Assembly (NCBI GenBank): GCA_040905925.1
Contig: JBBDQO010000070.1
Coordinates: forward strand, 1 to 33,990
DNA from: JALYNX01 sp040905925
GTDB lineage: Bacteria > Actinomycetota > Acidimicrobiia > Spongiisociales > ZC4RG35
DNA: 33,990 bases
Reading direction: 5' to 3'
In this document: positions 9,291-17,456 of the stretch, piece by piece
Position numbering within the stretch: position 1 is the stretch's first letter
How the letters are laid out: the number at the start of each line of letters is the position of its first letter
The notes under the pieces: generated by a model
Told to the model about the DNA's origin: nothing
The model's input: only the letters and a program-made list of their open reading frames with translations
Database searches by the model: none
Program-made: the position numbers and the translations under genes

Positions 9291-10804
9291 GATGCCTCAC
9301 TCTCTGCCTGGCTGCCCAACATCGCCATTCCGATCTCGGTGGCTGTCGCCGATTCGTCGAACTCTCCCGCGATCCGGCCCTCGAATAGGACGATGATCCG
9401 ATCGGAGAGCGCCATGACCTCATCCAGCTCGGAGGACACGATCAGGACCGCGGCGCCCTGGTCTCGCTTCTCGACGATCCGAGAGTGGATGTACTCGATG
9501 GACCCGACATCGATCCCTCGAGTTGGCTGGGAAGCGACCACCAGGGATACGTCCCGGTCGAACTCGCGGGCCACGATCACCTTCTGCTGATTCCCGCCCG
9601 ACAGCGTGGAAGCCAGCACATCGACACTCGGCGTGCGCACGTCGTACTCATCGACGAGTCGCAATGCCTGCGCCCGGGCGGCGTCCCAGTCCATTTGGAC
9701 ACCATTGGAGATCGGAGCCTCGTAGTAAGAGTCAAGGACGGTGTTCTCGGTGACGGTGAACTTGAGCACCAGGCCGCTTCTTTGGCGATCCTCGGGCACA
9801 TGTGCGACATCGCGCTTGTGGACCTCCCGAGGAGAAGCAGCGGTGATGTCCTCCCCCCGGAGGTGCACCACGCCGCCAAGGATTGACCGCATCCCGGTGA
9901 TTGCCTCTACCAGCTCGGTCTGCCCGTTGCCCTGGACGCCTGCGATACCAAGTATCTCTCCGGCCCGAACCTCGAACGAGACATCATTCACCGCCCGTCG
10001 GTTGCGATCATCGAGCACGATGAGATGCTCGACCGAGAGCACGACGTCGGCCGGTCGCGCCTCTTCCTTGTGCACGACTAGGTCAACCGGGCGGCCGACC
10101 ATCAGCTCGGCCAGCCGCTCTTCGTCGACCTCATTGGGCAGCACTTCGGCAACTGTCTTGCCACGACGCATGACCACGATGCGGTCCGCGATCTCCAACG
10201 CCTCGCCGAGCTTGTGGCTGATGAAGATGATGCCCTTACCGTCATCCCTGAGGCTCTTGACGATCTCGAAGAACCTCTCGACCTCCGCCGGGGTCAGAAC
10301 CGAGGTCGGTTCGTCGAAAACGACGAAGCGAGCCTCGCGCTCGAGCACCTTGATGATCTCGACCCGCTGTTGGACGCCCACCGAGAGATCTTCGACGATG
10401 GTGTCGGGGTCGACATCGAGACCGTAGCGACTGGAGATCTCACGAACTGTCTTGCGTGCCCTGTTCTTGTCCAGCCAACCCAGTCTCTTGGTGGGCTCGT
10501 CGCCTAGCACGATGTTCTCGGCAACCGTGAACACGGGAACCAGCATGAAATGTTGGTGCACCATGCCGATGCCGGCTGCGATGGCATCCGCCGGCGACAA
10601 CAACACGAGCGGTTCACCGTCTATGAGCACCTGGCCCGACGTCGGGGTGTACAGCCCGTAGAGGATGTTCATGAGCGTTGACTTGCCCGCTCCGTTCTCA
10701 CCGAGCAGGGCGACTATCTCGCCTTCGGCGACGCGAAAATCGATGTTGTCGTTGGCGAGCACACCCGCGAACTGCTTGGTGATGCCCTTCAACTCGAGTT
10801 CCAA
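9287..10804 (-). CDS. ABC transporter ATPase with two nucleotide-binding domains (NupO/YufO-like)
   Basis: Two ABC cassettes lie in one chain of 505 aa. The first has Walker A GENGAGKST near residue 36, signature LSVGVQQR and Walker B VVFDEPTSVLT. In the second, the Walker A is degenerate (GVQGNGQTE), the signature LSGGNQQK is canonical, and the Walker B reads LVVASQPTRG without the acidic pair. This asymmetry, with one hydrolysing and one non-hydrolysing site, is normal for the sugar/nucleoside RbsA-like family. The start is TTG (TTG GAA CTC GAG), preceded by GGGAGGG a few bases upstream. It follows the BMP lipoprotein gene, with a strong hairpin in between. Confidence 0.93.
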   Translation of the reverse strand: MELELKGITKQFAGVLANDNIDFRVAEGEIVALLGENGAGKSTLMNILYGLYTPTSGQVLIDGEPLVLLSPADAIAAGIGMVHQHFMLVPVFTVAENIVLGDEPTKRLGWLDKNRARKTVREISSRYGLDVDPDTIVEDLSVGVQQRVEIIKVLEREARFVVFDEPTSVLTPAEVERFFEIVKSLRDDGKGIIFISHKLGEALEIADRIVVMRRGKTVAEVLPNEVDEERLAELMVGRPVDLVVHKEEARPADVVLSVEHLIVLDDRNRRAVNDVSFEVRAGEILGIAGVQGNGQTELVEAITGMRSILGGVVHLRGEDITAASPREVHKRDVAHVPEDRQRSGLVLKFTVTENTVLDSYYEAPISNGVQMDWDAARAQALRLVDEYDVRTPSVDVLASTLSGGNQQKVIVAREFDRDVSLVVASQPTRGIDVGSIEYIHSRIVEKRDQGAAVLIVSSELDEVMALSDRIIVLFEGRIAGEFDESATATEIGMAMLGSQAESEAS

Positions 10805-10868
10805 CAGCCCTCCCGGATCTCCAGCGTCGGCAGCACACTAGATCCCTGGAGCAATCCTGCGCCGGAAC

Positions 10869-10901
10869 GTATTGGGACCCCCACGAGGGGGGTCCCAATA
10901 C
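10869..10901. terminator. Perfect 14-bp hairpin between the BMP lipoprotein and ATPase genes
   Basis: The arms GTATTGGGACCCCC (10869-10882) and GGGGGTCCCAATAC (10888-10901) are perfectly complementary around the 5-nt loop ACGAG. No T-tract follows on the minus strand, so it is not a classical intrinsic terminator. Within a binding-protein operon, such intercistronic stems usually retain a 3'-protected upstream message and lower expression of the downstream transporter genes. That role is inferred here. Confidence 0.7.
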
Positions 10902-10926
10902 AACTATTTCCTTCAGTTTGATCGGA

Positions 10927-12099
10927 TCAGTACCCGACCGGCGTGTAGTCGGCCTTGATGACTCCGTCCTTGATGTCCTGGAGAAGCTGCTCGACCTCGG
11001 CCCTCAAATCGTCCGGCACACGCGAGTCCCAGTCGTGGTACTCGGCCAGGCCAACGGCGTCATTGCTCAAGTTGCCAACAAAAGCGCCGGCAGCCCATGT
11101 GCCCGCTTGATGCTCCTGCACGGACTGTGTGACCAGTGGTGCGATCGCCTTCAGCACCGTCGTCAGCCACAAAGGCTGGTACTGCTCATCCATCGCGAAG
11201 TACGCATCGGAGTCGACACCGATGAGGGCGGCATCGAGGCCCAGGTCGGTGATGGCGTCACCCGCCGGCAGATTGATAGCACCGCCCACCGGAATGATGA
11301 TGTCGCAGTCTTCCTGGAAGAGGCTCTCCGCAGTGCCTCGCGCCAGATCCATGTCGGTGAAGCTGCCCGTGAACAGACCATCAGCGGCTTCCACATCCCA
11401 GCCGAGAACGGTGACATCCGTGCCTTTGACCTCGTTGTAATGCGCGGCCCCACGAGTGAATCCATCCATGAAGATCGATACCGTCGGGAAGTTGGCTCCA
11501 CCGTAGGTGCACAAGACGCCGGTTTGGCTCACACCGGCAGCCAGGTAACCGGCGGCAAAAGCGGCCTGGTCGGTCTGGTAAACCAACTCACGCACGTTTG
11601 GCAGCGCCAACGGGGCGAATTCCGCGTCGGTCAGGACATTGTCGATCATGGTCCAGGTGATGTCGGGATATGCCTGGGCGTTAATTGCGGTCACCTCACC
11701 CAGGGCGAAGCCCACGGTGACGATGTGCTGGCATCCCTGGGACACCATTTGGTCGATGTTCGGCTGCCAGTCGGTGGCGTCGGTCGACTCGAGGTAGAAC
11801 GAGTCCTCCGTGGCATAGCCTGCATCGATGGCGTCCTGAACGCCTTGCCAGGCACTGGCGTTGAAGCTGCGATCGTCGACTCCGGCCAGGTCGGTGACCA
11901 GACAGGTCTTGATCGCTTCGCCGCCCGGGGCAGCCCCAGTGGTGGTGGTCCCCCCGGCCTCACTTGTGGTCGTTTCTCCCCCGGCGGTGGTCGTAGCTCC
12001 ACCCGCCGTGGTTGTGGTATCACCAGCATCATCGCCACAGGCCGCAAGGACCAGTGCCAATGCTGCCAATGCGGCAAAAACCCGCATAAAGCGTTTCAC
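10927..12099 (-). CDS. BMP-family (PnrA-like) substrate-binding lipoprotein
   Basis: This is the extracytoplasmic binding lipoprotein of the importer encoded downstream. The start is GTG at 12097-12099, chosen because GGAGGA at 12107-12112 sits 7 nt upstream. The longer frame would place that Shine-Dalgarno inside the coding region. The mature chain starts after a lipoprotein signal peptide: MKRF, a hydrophobic core, then the lipobox LAAC with C21. A Thr/Gly-rich spacer (about 24-60) tethers the BMP domain, which begins IKTCLVTDLAGVDDRSFNASAWQGV. BMP proteins bind purine nucleosides in TmpC/PnrA and related lipoproteins; the ligand here is inferred from family. It is the first gene of the four-gene importer operon, 55 nt after the VUT transporter. 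390 aa. Confidence 0.93.
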   Translation of the reverse strand: MKRFMRVFAALAALALVLAACGDDAGDTTTTAGGATTTAGGETTTSEAGGTTTTGAAPGGEAIKTCLVTDLAGVDDRSFNASAWQGVQDAIDAGYATEDSFYLESTDATDWQPNIDQMVSQGCQHIVTVGFALGEVTAINAQAYPDITWTMIDNVLTDAEFAPLALPNVRELVYQTDQAAFAAGYLAAGVSQTGVLCTYGGANFPTVSIFMDGFTRGAAHYNEVKGTDVTVLGWDVEAADGLFTGSFTDMDLARGTAESLFQEDCDIIIPVGGAINLPAGDAITDLGLDAALIGVDSDAYFAMDEQYQPLWLTTVLKAIAPLVTQSVQEHQAGTWAAGAFVGNLSNDAVGLAEYHDWDSRVPDDLRAEVEQLLQDIKDGVIKADYTPVGY

Positions 12100-12106
12100 G
12101 CTGTAT

Positions 12107-12112
12107 TCCTCC
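12107..12112 (-). promoter_or_regulatory. Shine-Dalgarno GGAGGA that fixes the BMP lipoprotein start
   Basis: On the minus strand GGAGGA is followed by ATACAGC and then GTG at 12097-12099. The ATG overlapping this box (12113-12115) is in the same frame but would use the box as codons, so the GTG is the better start. Confidence 0.75.
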
Positions 12113-12127
12113 ATGTTTGATATTGGC

Positions 12128-12144
12128 GGCAGGGAAAGCCTGCC
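12128..12144. terminator. Weak hairpin between the VUT and BMP genes
   Basis: GGCAGG/CCTGCC arms of 6 bp enclose a 5-nt loop in the 55-nt gap after the VUT stop. There is no T-tract. It could be a weak terminator or simply part of the leader of the lipoprotein mRNA. Confidence 0.25.
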
Positions 12145-12154
12145 TTCACGGAGG

Positions 12155-12805
12155 TTAGTGGTCGGCGCCACCCTGGGCGAGGCCGAGTGGGGTCGGCTTC
12201 ACCCAGTAGATCCAGGGGATGGACACCAATGTCACCACCGTTTTGAAGACCACATTCACCCAGAAGATCGACCACGCCACGCCAGAAGGGAAAACCCCGA
12301 ACACGGTGGCCAGACCAACAAACAGGGCCGAATCCACCGGGATGGCGATGGCGTTGGAGAAGAGCACCCGCCCCCATTGCCGGCGCTGCCCGAAACGGGC
12401 GACCCAGCGGCTGTAGGCCGCGGTGTCGATCAACTCCGAGACAACCTCGGCGACGATGGAAGCGACCACGATGCCCCAGACCGGCGATAGCACCTGACCG
12501 AACTCGGTTTGGGGGCCGGTGAATGAATCGGGTGGGAGTCGCGCCGTCAGCCAGAAGAAACCGGCCATGACGAGGTTGATGACCGCCGCCAGGAAGATCA
12601 GGGTCCGCGCCGCGGCCTTGCCCGCGATCTTGTGCACCAGATCGCGGAGAGTGAATGTGAACGGGTAGATCAGGGTCCCGGCATCGACGGCGTGGCCTCC
12701 CACCGCGATGATGCGGAGACTGCCGATGTCGGCCAGCATCTGGGCGGCCACATAGGCGCCGGCCACGATCAATAGGATTCGGTAGGGAGATCTGAGCCTG
12801 CTCAC
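12155..12805 (-). CDS. Queuosine precursor transporter, VUT (YhhQ/Vut_1) family
   Basis: This membrane protein of 216 aa has about six hydrophobic helices. It shows the family signature early in the chain: GTLIYPFTFTLRDLVHKIAGK, containing the YPFTF...D segment, and later SELIDTAAYSRW. Family members such as YhhQ import preQ0/preQ1 for queuosine or 7-deazapurine synthesis. The start is GTG at 12803-12805 with little Shine-Dalgarno, so an alternative start is possible. It lies directly upstream of the BMP importer on the same strand. The locus may therefore gather two purine-like uptake systems, which is an inference from position only. Confidence 0.85.
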   Translation of the reverse strand: MSRLRSPYRILLIVAGAYVAAQMLADIGSLRIIAVGGHAVDAGTLIYPFTFTLRDLVHKIAGKAAARTLIFLAAVINLVMAGFFWLTARLPPDSFTGPQTEFGQVLSPVWGIVVASIVAEVVSELIDTAAYSRWVARFGQRRQWGRVLFSNAIAIPVDSALFVGLATVFGVFPSGVAWSIFWVNVVFKTVVTLVSIPWIYWVKPTPLGLAQGGADH

Positions 12806-12865
12806 CGTCGACCACTCACGGTGCGGACATCATGACAGCATCACCGGGCGGCCTCGGGCGAGAAT

Positions 12866-14170
12866 GTGGGCGTGGGATTCGTGGGCACAGTCGCCCGTCT
12901 CGCCGCCGAGACGCCGGCTGACAGAAACCGGGTCGTGGATGCATTGCGCGCCGGGTCGATCCTCGTGGTGGTGTTCGGGCACTGGCTGATGGCGGCGGTC
13001 ACGGTCCAAGACGGTGGGTTGGTCCCGAATCACCTTCTCGAGTTGGCCGAAGGGACCCACCCGCTGACCTGGGTTCTTCAAGTCATGCCGATCTTCTTCT
13101 TCGTCGGCGGATACGCCAACGCCCTCTCCTGGCGCTCGGCACGCCGGGGTGGGCTCGGCTACGGCGGATGGCTGCGCTCCCGGCTCCGTCGGCTGGCGAT
13201 CCCGGTGATTCCGGTCCTCCTCTTCTGGACGGCCTTCGGCTGGCTTGCCCTTCGGCTCGGGCTCGACTGGGAGGTGTTGCAGCTGGCATCCCAGGTGGCG
13301 CTGGTGCCCACCTGGTTTCTCGCCGCTTACGTGGTCATCGTCACCATCTGCTCGCTCTCTGGGAGCGGATCGGGCTTTGGTCGGTAGCCCTCGGCTTTGC
13401 CCTGGCCGGGCTCTGTGATCTGCTCTCGATCGCGGGAGATGTCATCCCATTGGGATTCCTCAACTATGTCTTCGTGGGGAACGGTCCATCAGCTCGGCTA
13501 TGCCTGGCTCGACGGGCGTCTCGATGGCATCCCGAGGAGGTTTGGGTCGATGCTTCTGGGATTCGTGGCGACGGTCTCCCTGGTGTGGGCCGGGCCCTAC
13601 CCGGTGGCGATGGTTGGCCTCGACACCGCAGAGGTCACCAACAGCTATCCACCCAGAGTGACGCTGGCCTTTCTAGGGATGTTCCAGGTCGGGCTGGTCC
13701 TGGTCATGGAAGGACCGCTTCGCCGCTGGTTGGATCGGCCGCGGGCCTGGCAATTGGTGGTCGGGGTCAACCTCCAGATCATGACCCTCTACCTATGGCA
13801 CCTGACCGCCATGGTGCTTGTGATAGGCCTGTCGCTGGTCATCGGAGGGTTCGGTCTCGGGATCGAGCCTTTGTCGACAGCCTGGTGGTTGACCCGTCCC
13901 ATCTGGTTTGCTGTCCTCGGGGTGGTCACCATCGCGCTGATAGCCGTCTTCGGGAAGTTCGAGCGGCCCGTACCCGATCCCCGGCCTTCCCCTCCGGCCT
14001 GGCGACCGGTGCTCGCAGTGATGTCGATCTGTGCCGGGCTGGGGCTGCTGGCCGCGATCGGGATCGCCGATGACGATGGGTTGAATGGCTTGGTGCTGTC
14101 GCTCCCAGTGATCGGAGTCCTCCTGGGTGGCGTCGTCGGAGTTCCGGTGAAGACCGCTGCCACCGGATGA
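12866..14170 (+). pseudogene. Acyltransferase family 3 membrane protein with two compensating frameshifts
   Basis: The gene starts near GTG 12866 and reads in one frame to about 13350: RNRVVDALRAGSILVVVFGHW, the acyltransferase-3 opening with its catalytic-type His, then FFFVGGYAN. The family sequence then continues in the next frame (LLALWERIGLWSVALGF) from about 13350 to 13472. It returns to the original frame at about 13475 (WGTVHQLGYAWLDG) and runs to TGA 14168-14170. In the original frame a TAG at 13385-13387 stops translation. Two small indels of opposite sign explain this, so it is either a recent pseudogene or a pair of assembly errors. An intact version would be an integral membrane O-acyltransferase of about 430 aa acting on a cell-surface or secreted substrate. 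Its stop directly abuts the stop of the convergent carboxypeptidase gene. Confidence 0.82.
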
Positions 14171-14824
14171 TCACTGGACGATCTGGATCAGTTCCTCGTT
14201 GAACTCGTAATATCCGACCAGGGTGGGATCGGTGACTCCCGCCCACTCCCAATGCCAAGGCTCACGGGTATCCATGTCGCACCACGCCCACCTCGGGTGA
14301 ACCCAGCCAAATCGGTAGGCGTTGCCCTGGAGCCAGCGCAGGGTCCGGTCATTGCAACCGAGGACCCCGTACCCGTCGCCGAAGTCGACAGCACGACCCC
14401 ATCCGTGATTGGAGTAGCCAGGACGCGCCGTCGGCGGGCCGGTGCACACCCGGATCTTCCTGGTGCCGGCGGTTGCTTGCTCCCCAGTCATCGGATCCAC
14501 GGCATAGACATCCACCTCGGTCTCCGGGCAGCGTCTGTTGTATGCCGCCTTCTGATGGTTGTAGGAGCGATAGCAATCGCTCGGGCGAAGCCGAATCCCG
14601 TCCGCTTCTGCAGCCTCGAGCAGCAACGCGTACATGTAGGCGGCATCGCGCTCGAGCGTGCATCCCCGATAGGTCATGAGGCGGGCGGAGTCCATGTCGC
14701 CGTTCACATAGCCATCGACTTCGAGGTCGAGTGAGTACGCCTCATCGCCTGCGGGGACATACTCGGAAGAGGCACCTGGGACCAGCGCGGCAAGGAGCGA
14801 CAGTATTACGAAGGCAGTGGGCAT
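14171..14824 (-). CDS. M15 (VanY-type) D-alanyl-D-alanine carboxypeptidase, exported
   Basis: A signal peptide of about 20 residues (hydrophobic FVILSLLAALVPGASS) is followed by a VanY-like zinc peptidase domain. The M15 motifs are visible: SYNHQ at 87-91, SNHGWGRAVD at 138-147 giving zinc ligands H140 and D147, and EPWHWEW around 188-194 giving the catalytic Glu and zinc ligand H191. It should trim the terminal D-Ala of peptidoglycan stem peptides outside the membrane. Four or more Cys in the secreted domain may form disulfides. ATG start at 14822-14824. It lies 54 nt after clpC on the same strand and ends base-to-base against the acyltransferase pseudogene. Confidence 0.9.
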   Translation of the reverse strand: MPTAFVILSLLAALVPGASSEYVPAGDEAYSLDLEVDGYVNGDMDSARLMTYRGCTLERDAAYMYALLLEAAEADGIRLRPSDCYRSYNHQKAAYNRRCPETEVDVYAVDPMTGEQATAGTRKIRVCTGPPTARPGYSNHGWGRAVDFGDGYGVLGCNDRTLRWLQGNAYRFGWVHPRWAWCDMDTREPWHWEWAGVTDPTLVGYYEFNEELIQIVQ

Positions 14825-14827
14825 GGG

Positions 14828-14846
14828 TATTGGGGTTTGCCCAATA
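14828..14846. promoter_or_regulatory. 7-bp inverted repeat directly upstream of the M15 peptidase start
   Basis: TATTGGG (14828-14834) and CCCAATA (14840-14846) flank a 5-nt spacer, ending 3 nt from the ATG. It occupies the place of the ribosome-binding site, so it could be an operator or a small RNA stem limiting translation. Its outer bases resemble the outer arms of the hairpin at 10869-10901 (GTATTGGG...CCCAATA). This may be chance. Confidence 0.35.
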
Positions 14847-14878
14847 GAATCGGCCCGTGGACAGGGCTGCTTTAGCGA

Positions 14879-17356
14879 TCAGTCCTGACCGGCCATCTCC
14901 ACCGGTGGAGTGTTCGGAGTGGCCACCGCTTCGAACGCGAGCTCCTCGCTCAGGCTGTCGATCGTCACCATGATGGTCGTCCCCGCCTTGAACTCGCCGA
15001 GCAAGACACGCTCGGACAACGGATCTTCGAGAAGTCTCTGTATGGCCCGACGCAACGGACGTGCCCCCAGCTCGGGGTCGTAACCCCTGGACCCCAGGAA
15101 CTCTTTGGCGTCGTCGGTGAGCACCAGATCGAGATGCTGGCTGGTGAGCTGATCTGTGACCCGAAGCAGCATCAGGTCGACGATCTGCTTGAGCTCCTCC
15201 ATGGTCAACTCGTGGAAGACGATGATCTCGTCGAGACGGTTGATGAACTCGGGGCGGAAATGCTTCTTCAGCTCCTCGGTGACCCGGCCCTTCATGTACT
15301 CGTAGGAGATCTCCTCGTCCTCCACATGGAAACCGACTGCCTTCTTGTGCAAGTCCCGGGTCCCCAGGTTGGAGGTCATGATGATCACCGTGTTCTTGAA
15401 GTCGACCGTCCGACCCTGGGCATCGGTCAACCTGCCCTCTTCGAGGATCTGGAGCAAGGTGTTGAACACGTCGGGGTGCGCCTTTTCGATCTCGTCGAAG
15501 AGCACCACCGAGAACGGCTTGCGACGCACCGCCTCTGTCAGCTGCCCCCCCTCGTCATAGCCGACATATCCGGGCGGGGAGCCGACGAGTCGGCTGACCG
15601 TGTGCTTCTCCATGTACTCGGACATGTCGAGCTGGATGAGGGCATCTTCCTTACCGAACAGGAACTCGGCCAGAGCTTTGGCGGTCTCGGTCTTCCCAAC
15701 CCCGGACGGGCCAAGGAAGATGAACGAGCCTGAGGGACGGCGTGGGTCCTTGAGCCCGGCCCGGGTGCGACGAATCGCCTTGGATACCGCAGTGATCGCG
15801 TCGTGCTGTCCGATGATCCGCTTGTGGAGCTCGTCCTCCATGTGAACCAGTCTGGCGGTCTCTTCTTCGGTGAGACGGTGCACGGGGATCCCGGTCCATT
15901 GCGCCAGGACCTCGGCGATCTCATCCTCGTCGATCACCCAGCCCGACTCTGAGTCGGCAGCTTCCTTGACGGCACGTGCGCTGAGCAGGCTCCGCTCTTC
16001 GTCACGCAGACTGGCAGCCCGTTCGTAATTCTCCCGGGCCACCGCATCCTGTTTGTCACGACGCACGTTGGACAACTTCTCGTCGATGGCGGTGATCTCG
16101 GGCACATCGCTGGTCCGATGGATCCGGGTCCGGCTCCCCGCCTCATCGATGAGGTCGATGGCCTTGTCTGGTAGGAAGCGATCCGACAGGTAGCGATCGG
16201 CCAAGTTGGCTGCGCTGACAATCGCCTGATCGGTGAAACGGACCGAGTGATGGGCTTCGTACCGGTCCTTGAGGCCGAGGAGAATCTGGATGGTGTCGGT
16301 GACGGAAGGCTCATCCACTTGGACCGGCTGGAACCGCCGTTCCAGGGCCGAGTCCTTCTCGAGGTACTTCCGGTACTCCTCGAGGGTGGTGGCACCAACC
16401 GTCTGCAGCTCGCCGCGGGCCAACATGGGCTTGAGGATCGAAGCGGCGTCGATGGCGCCTTCGGCGGCGCCGGCGCCGACCAGGGTGTGGATCTCGTCGA
16501 TGAAGAGCACTATGTCGCCCCGGCTCTTGATCTCCTTCAGCACCTTCTTCAGGCGCTCCTCGAAGTCGCCGCGGTACCGAGAACCGGCGACCAGAGCGCC
16601 GAGGTCGAGGGTGTACAGGTTTTTTCCCTGGAGATTATCCGGGACTTCCTTGGCCACGATCCGCTGAGCCAGTCCTTCGACGATGGCGGTCTTGCCGACA
16701 CCGGGCTCACCGATCAGAACCGGATTGTTCTTGGTGCGGCGGGAGAGGATCTGCATGACCCGCTCGATCTCACGGTTGCGCCCGATGACCGGATCGAGCT
16801 TGCGCTCCCTGGCCATCTGGGTGAGGTTGCGACCGAACTGGTCGAGCACCGTCGACCCGCCAGCGGCAGTCTCACGACTCCCCGATCCTGCGGGCTCGGA
16901 TGACTGTTCCTCGCTCCCGCCGGGACCGGAAAGCAGCTGGATAACGGTCTGTCGGACCTTCTGTAGCTCGGCGCCCAACTGCTGGAGCACCTGGGCGGCG
17001 ACACCTTCGCCCTCCCGAATCAGCCCGAGCAGGATGTGCTCGGTGCCGATGTAGTTGTGACCGAGTTGCAGCGCTTCGCGCAGACTCAACTCCAGCACCT
17101 TCTTGGCACGGGGGGTGAACGGGATGTGGCCGGAGGGCGATTGCTGGCCCTGGCCGATGATCTTGACCACCTCGTCGCGAACCGATGCGAGGTCGATGTC
17201 GAGGCTCTCCAGGGCCTGGGCCGCGATGCCCTCGCCCTCGTTGAGGAGACCGAGCAAGATGTGCTCGGTTCCGATGTAATTGTGGTTTAGATGCCGCGCT
17301 TCTTCCTGGGCCAGAACAACGACCCGCCGCGCTCGATCTGTGAACCGCTCAAACAC
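14879..17356 (-). CDS. clpC: ATP-dependent Clp protease ATP-binding subunit ClpC
   Basis: This is the AAA+ unfoldase that feeds ClpP. Domain order: two Clp-N repeats (about 1-145, each with HNYIGTEHILLGL), AAA1 with Walker A GEPGVGKT at 216-223 and the FIDEIHTLVGAG loop, a UVR/middle domain (about 427-462), then AAA2 with Walker A GPSGVGKT at 549-556. The region after AAA2 includes SPPGYVGYDEGGQLTEAVRR and the ClpP-docking part. The full-length 825 aa matches actinobacterial ClpC1. GTG start at 17354-17356 with GGAG 8 nt upstream. It is transcribed divergently from the polyprenyl synthase gene across a 100-nt gap, in which TAAACT is a possible -10 for clpC. Confidence 0.97.
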   Translation of the reverse strand: MFERFTDRARRVVVLAQEEARHLNHNYIGTEHILLGLLNEGEGIAAQALESLDIDLASVRDEVVKIIGQGQQSPSGHIPFTPRAKKVLELSLREALQLGHNYIGTEHILLGLIREGEGVAAQVLQQLGAELQKVRQTVIQLLSGPGGSEEQSSEPAGSGSRETAAGGSTVLDQFGRNLTQMARERKLDPVIGRNREIERVMQILSRRTKNNPVLIGEPGVGKTAIVEGLAQRIVAKEVPDNLQGKNLYTLDLGALVAGSRYRGDFEERLKKVLKEIKSRGDIVLFIDEIHTLVGAGAAEGAIDAASILKPMLARGELQTVGATTLEEYRKYLEKDSALERRFQPVQVDEPSVTDTIQILLGLKDRYEAHHSVRFTDQAIVSAANLADRYLSDRFLPDKAIDLIDEAGSRTRIHRTSDVPEITAIDEKLSNVRRDKQDAVARENYERAASLRDEERSLLSARAVKEAADSESGWVIDEDEIAEVLAQWTGIPVHRLTEEETARLVHMEDELHKRIIGQHDAITAVSKAIRRTRAGLKDPRRPSGSFIFLGPSGVGKTETAKALAEFLFGKEDALIQLDMSEYMEKHTVSRLVGSPPGYVGYDEGGQLTEAVRRKPFSVVLFDEIEKAHPDVFNTLLQILEEGRLTDAQGRTVDFKNTVIIMTSNLGTRDLHKKAVGFHVEDEEISYEYMKGRVTEELKKHFRPEFINRLDEIIVFHELTMEELKQIVDLMLLRVTDQLTSQHLDLVLTDDAKEFLGSRGYDPELGARPLRRAIQRLLEDPLSERVLLGEFKAGTTIMVTIDSLSEELAFEAVATPNTPPVEMAGQD

Positions 17357-17456
17357 CTCTCACTCCAAAGCCTGGCATACGCAAGTTTACCACCGGGCGA
17401 GTCCTGGCCCACTTGGCCCGCTTCCCACGCCTGTGTCGGTAATACCATCGTCACGA

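Noticed and set aside
12806..12865. GACATCA/TGACA half-sites in the VUT-acyltransferase gap resembling the RHH operator boxes
   Set aside because: Only two imperfect boxes without the 11-bp phasing; chance is likely.
13168..14073. 301-codon plus-strand ORF inside the acyltransferase region
   Set aside because: Only a central part (about 13350-13472) reads as membrane-protein sequence; the rest is the wrong-frame shadow of the flanking acyltransferase frame.
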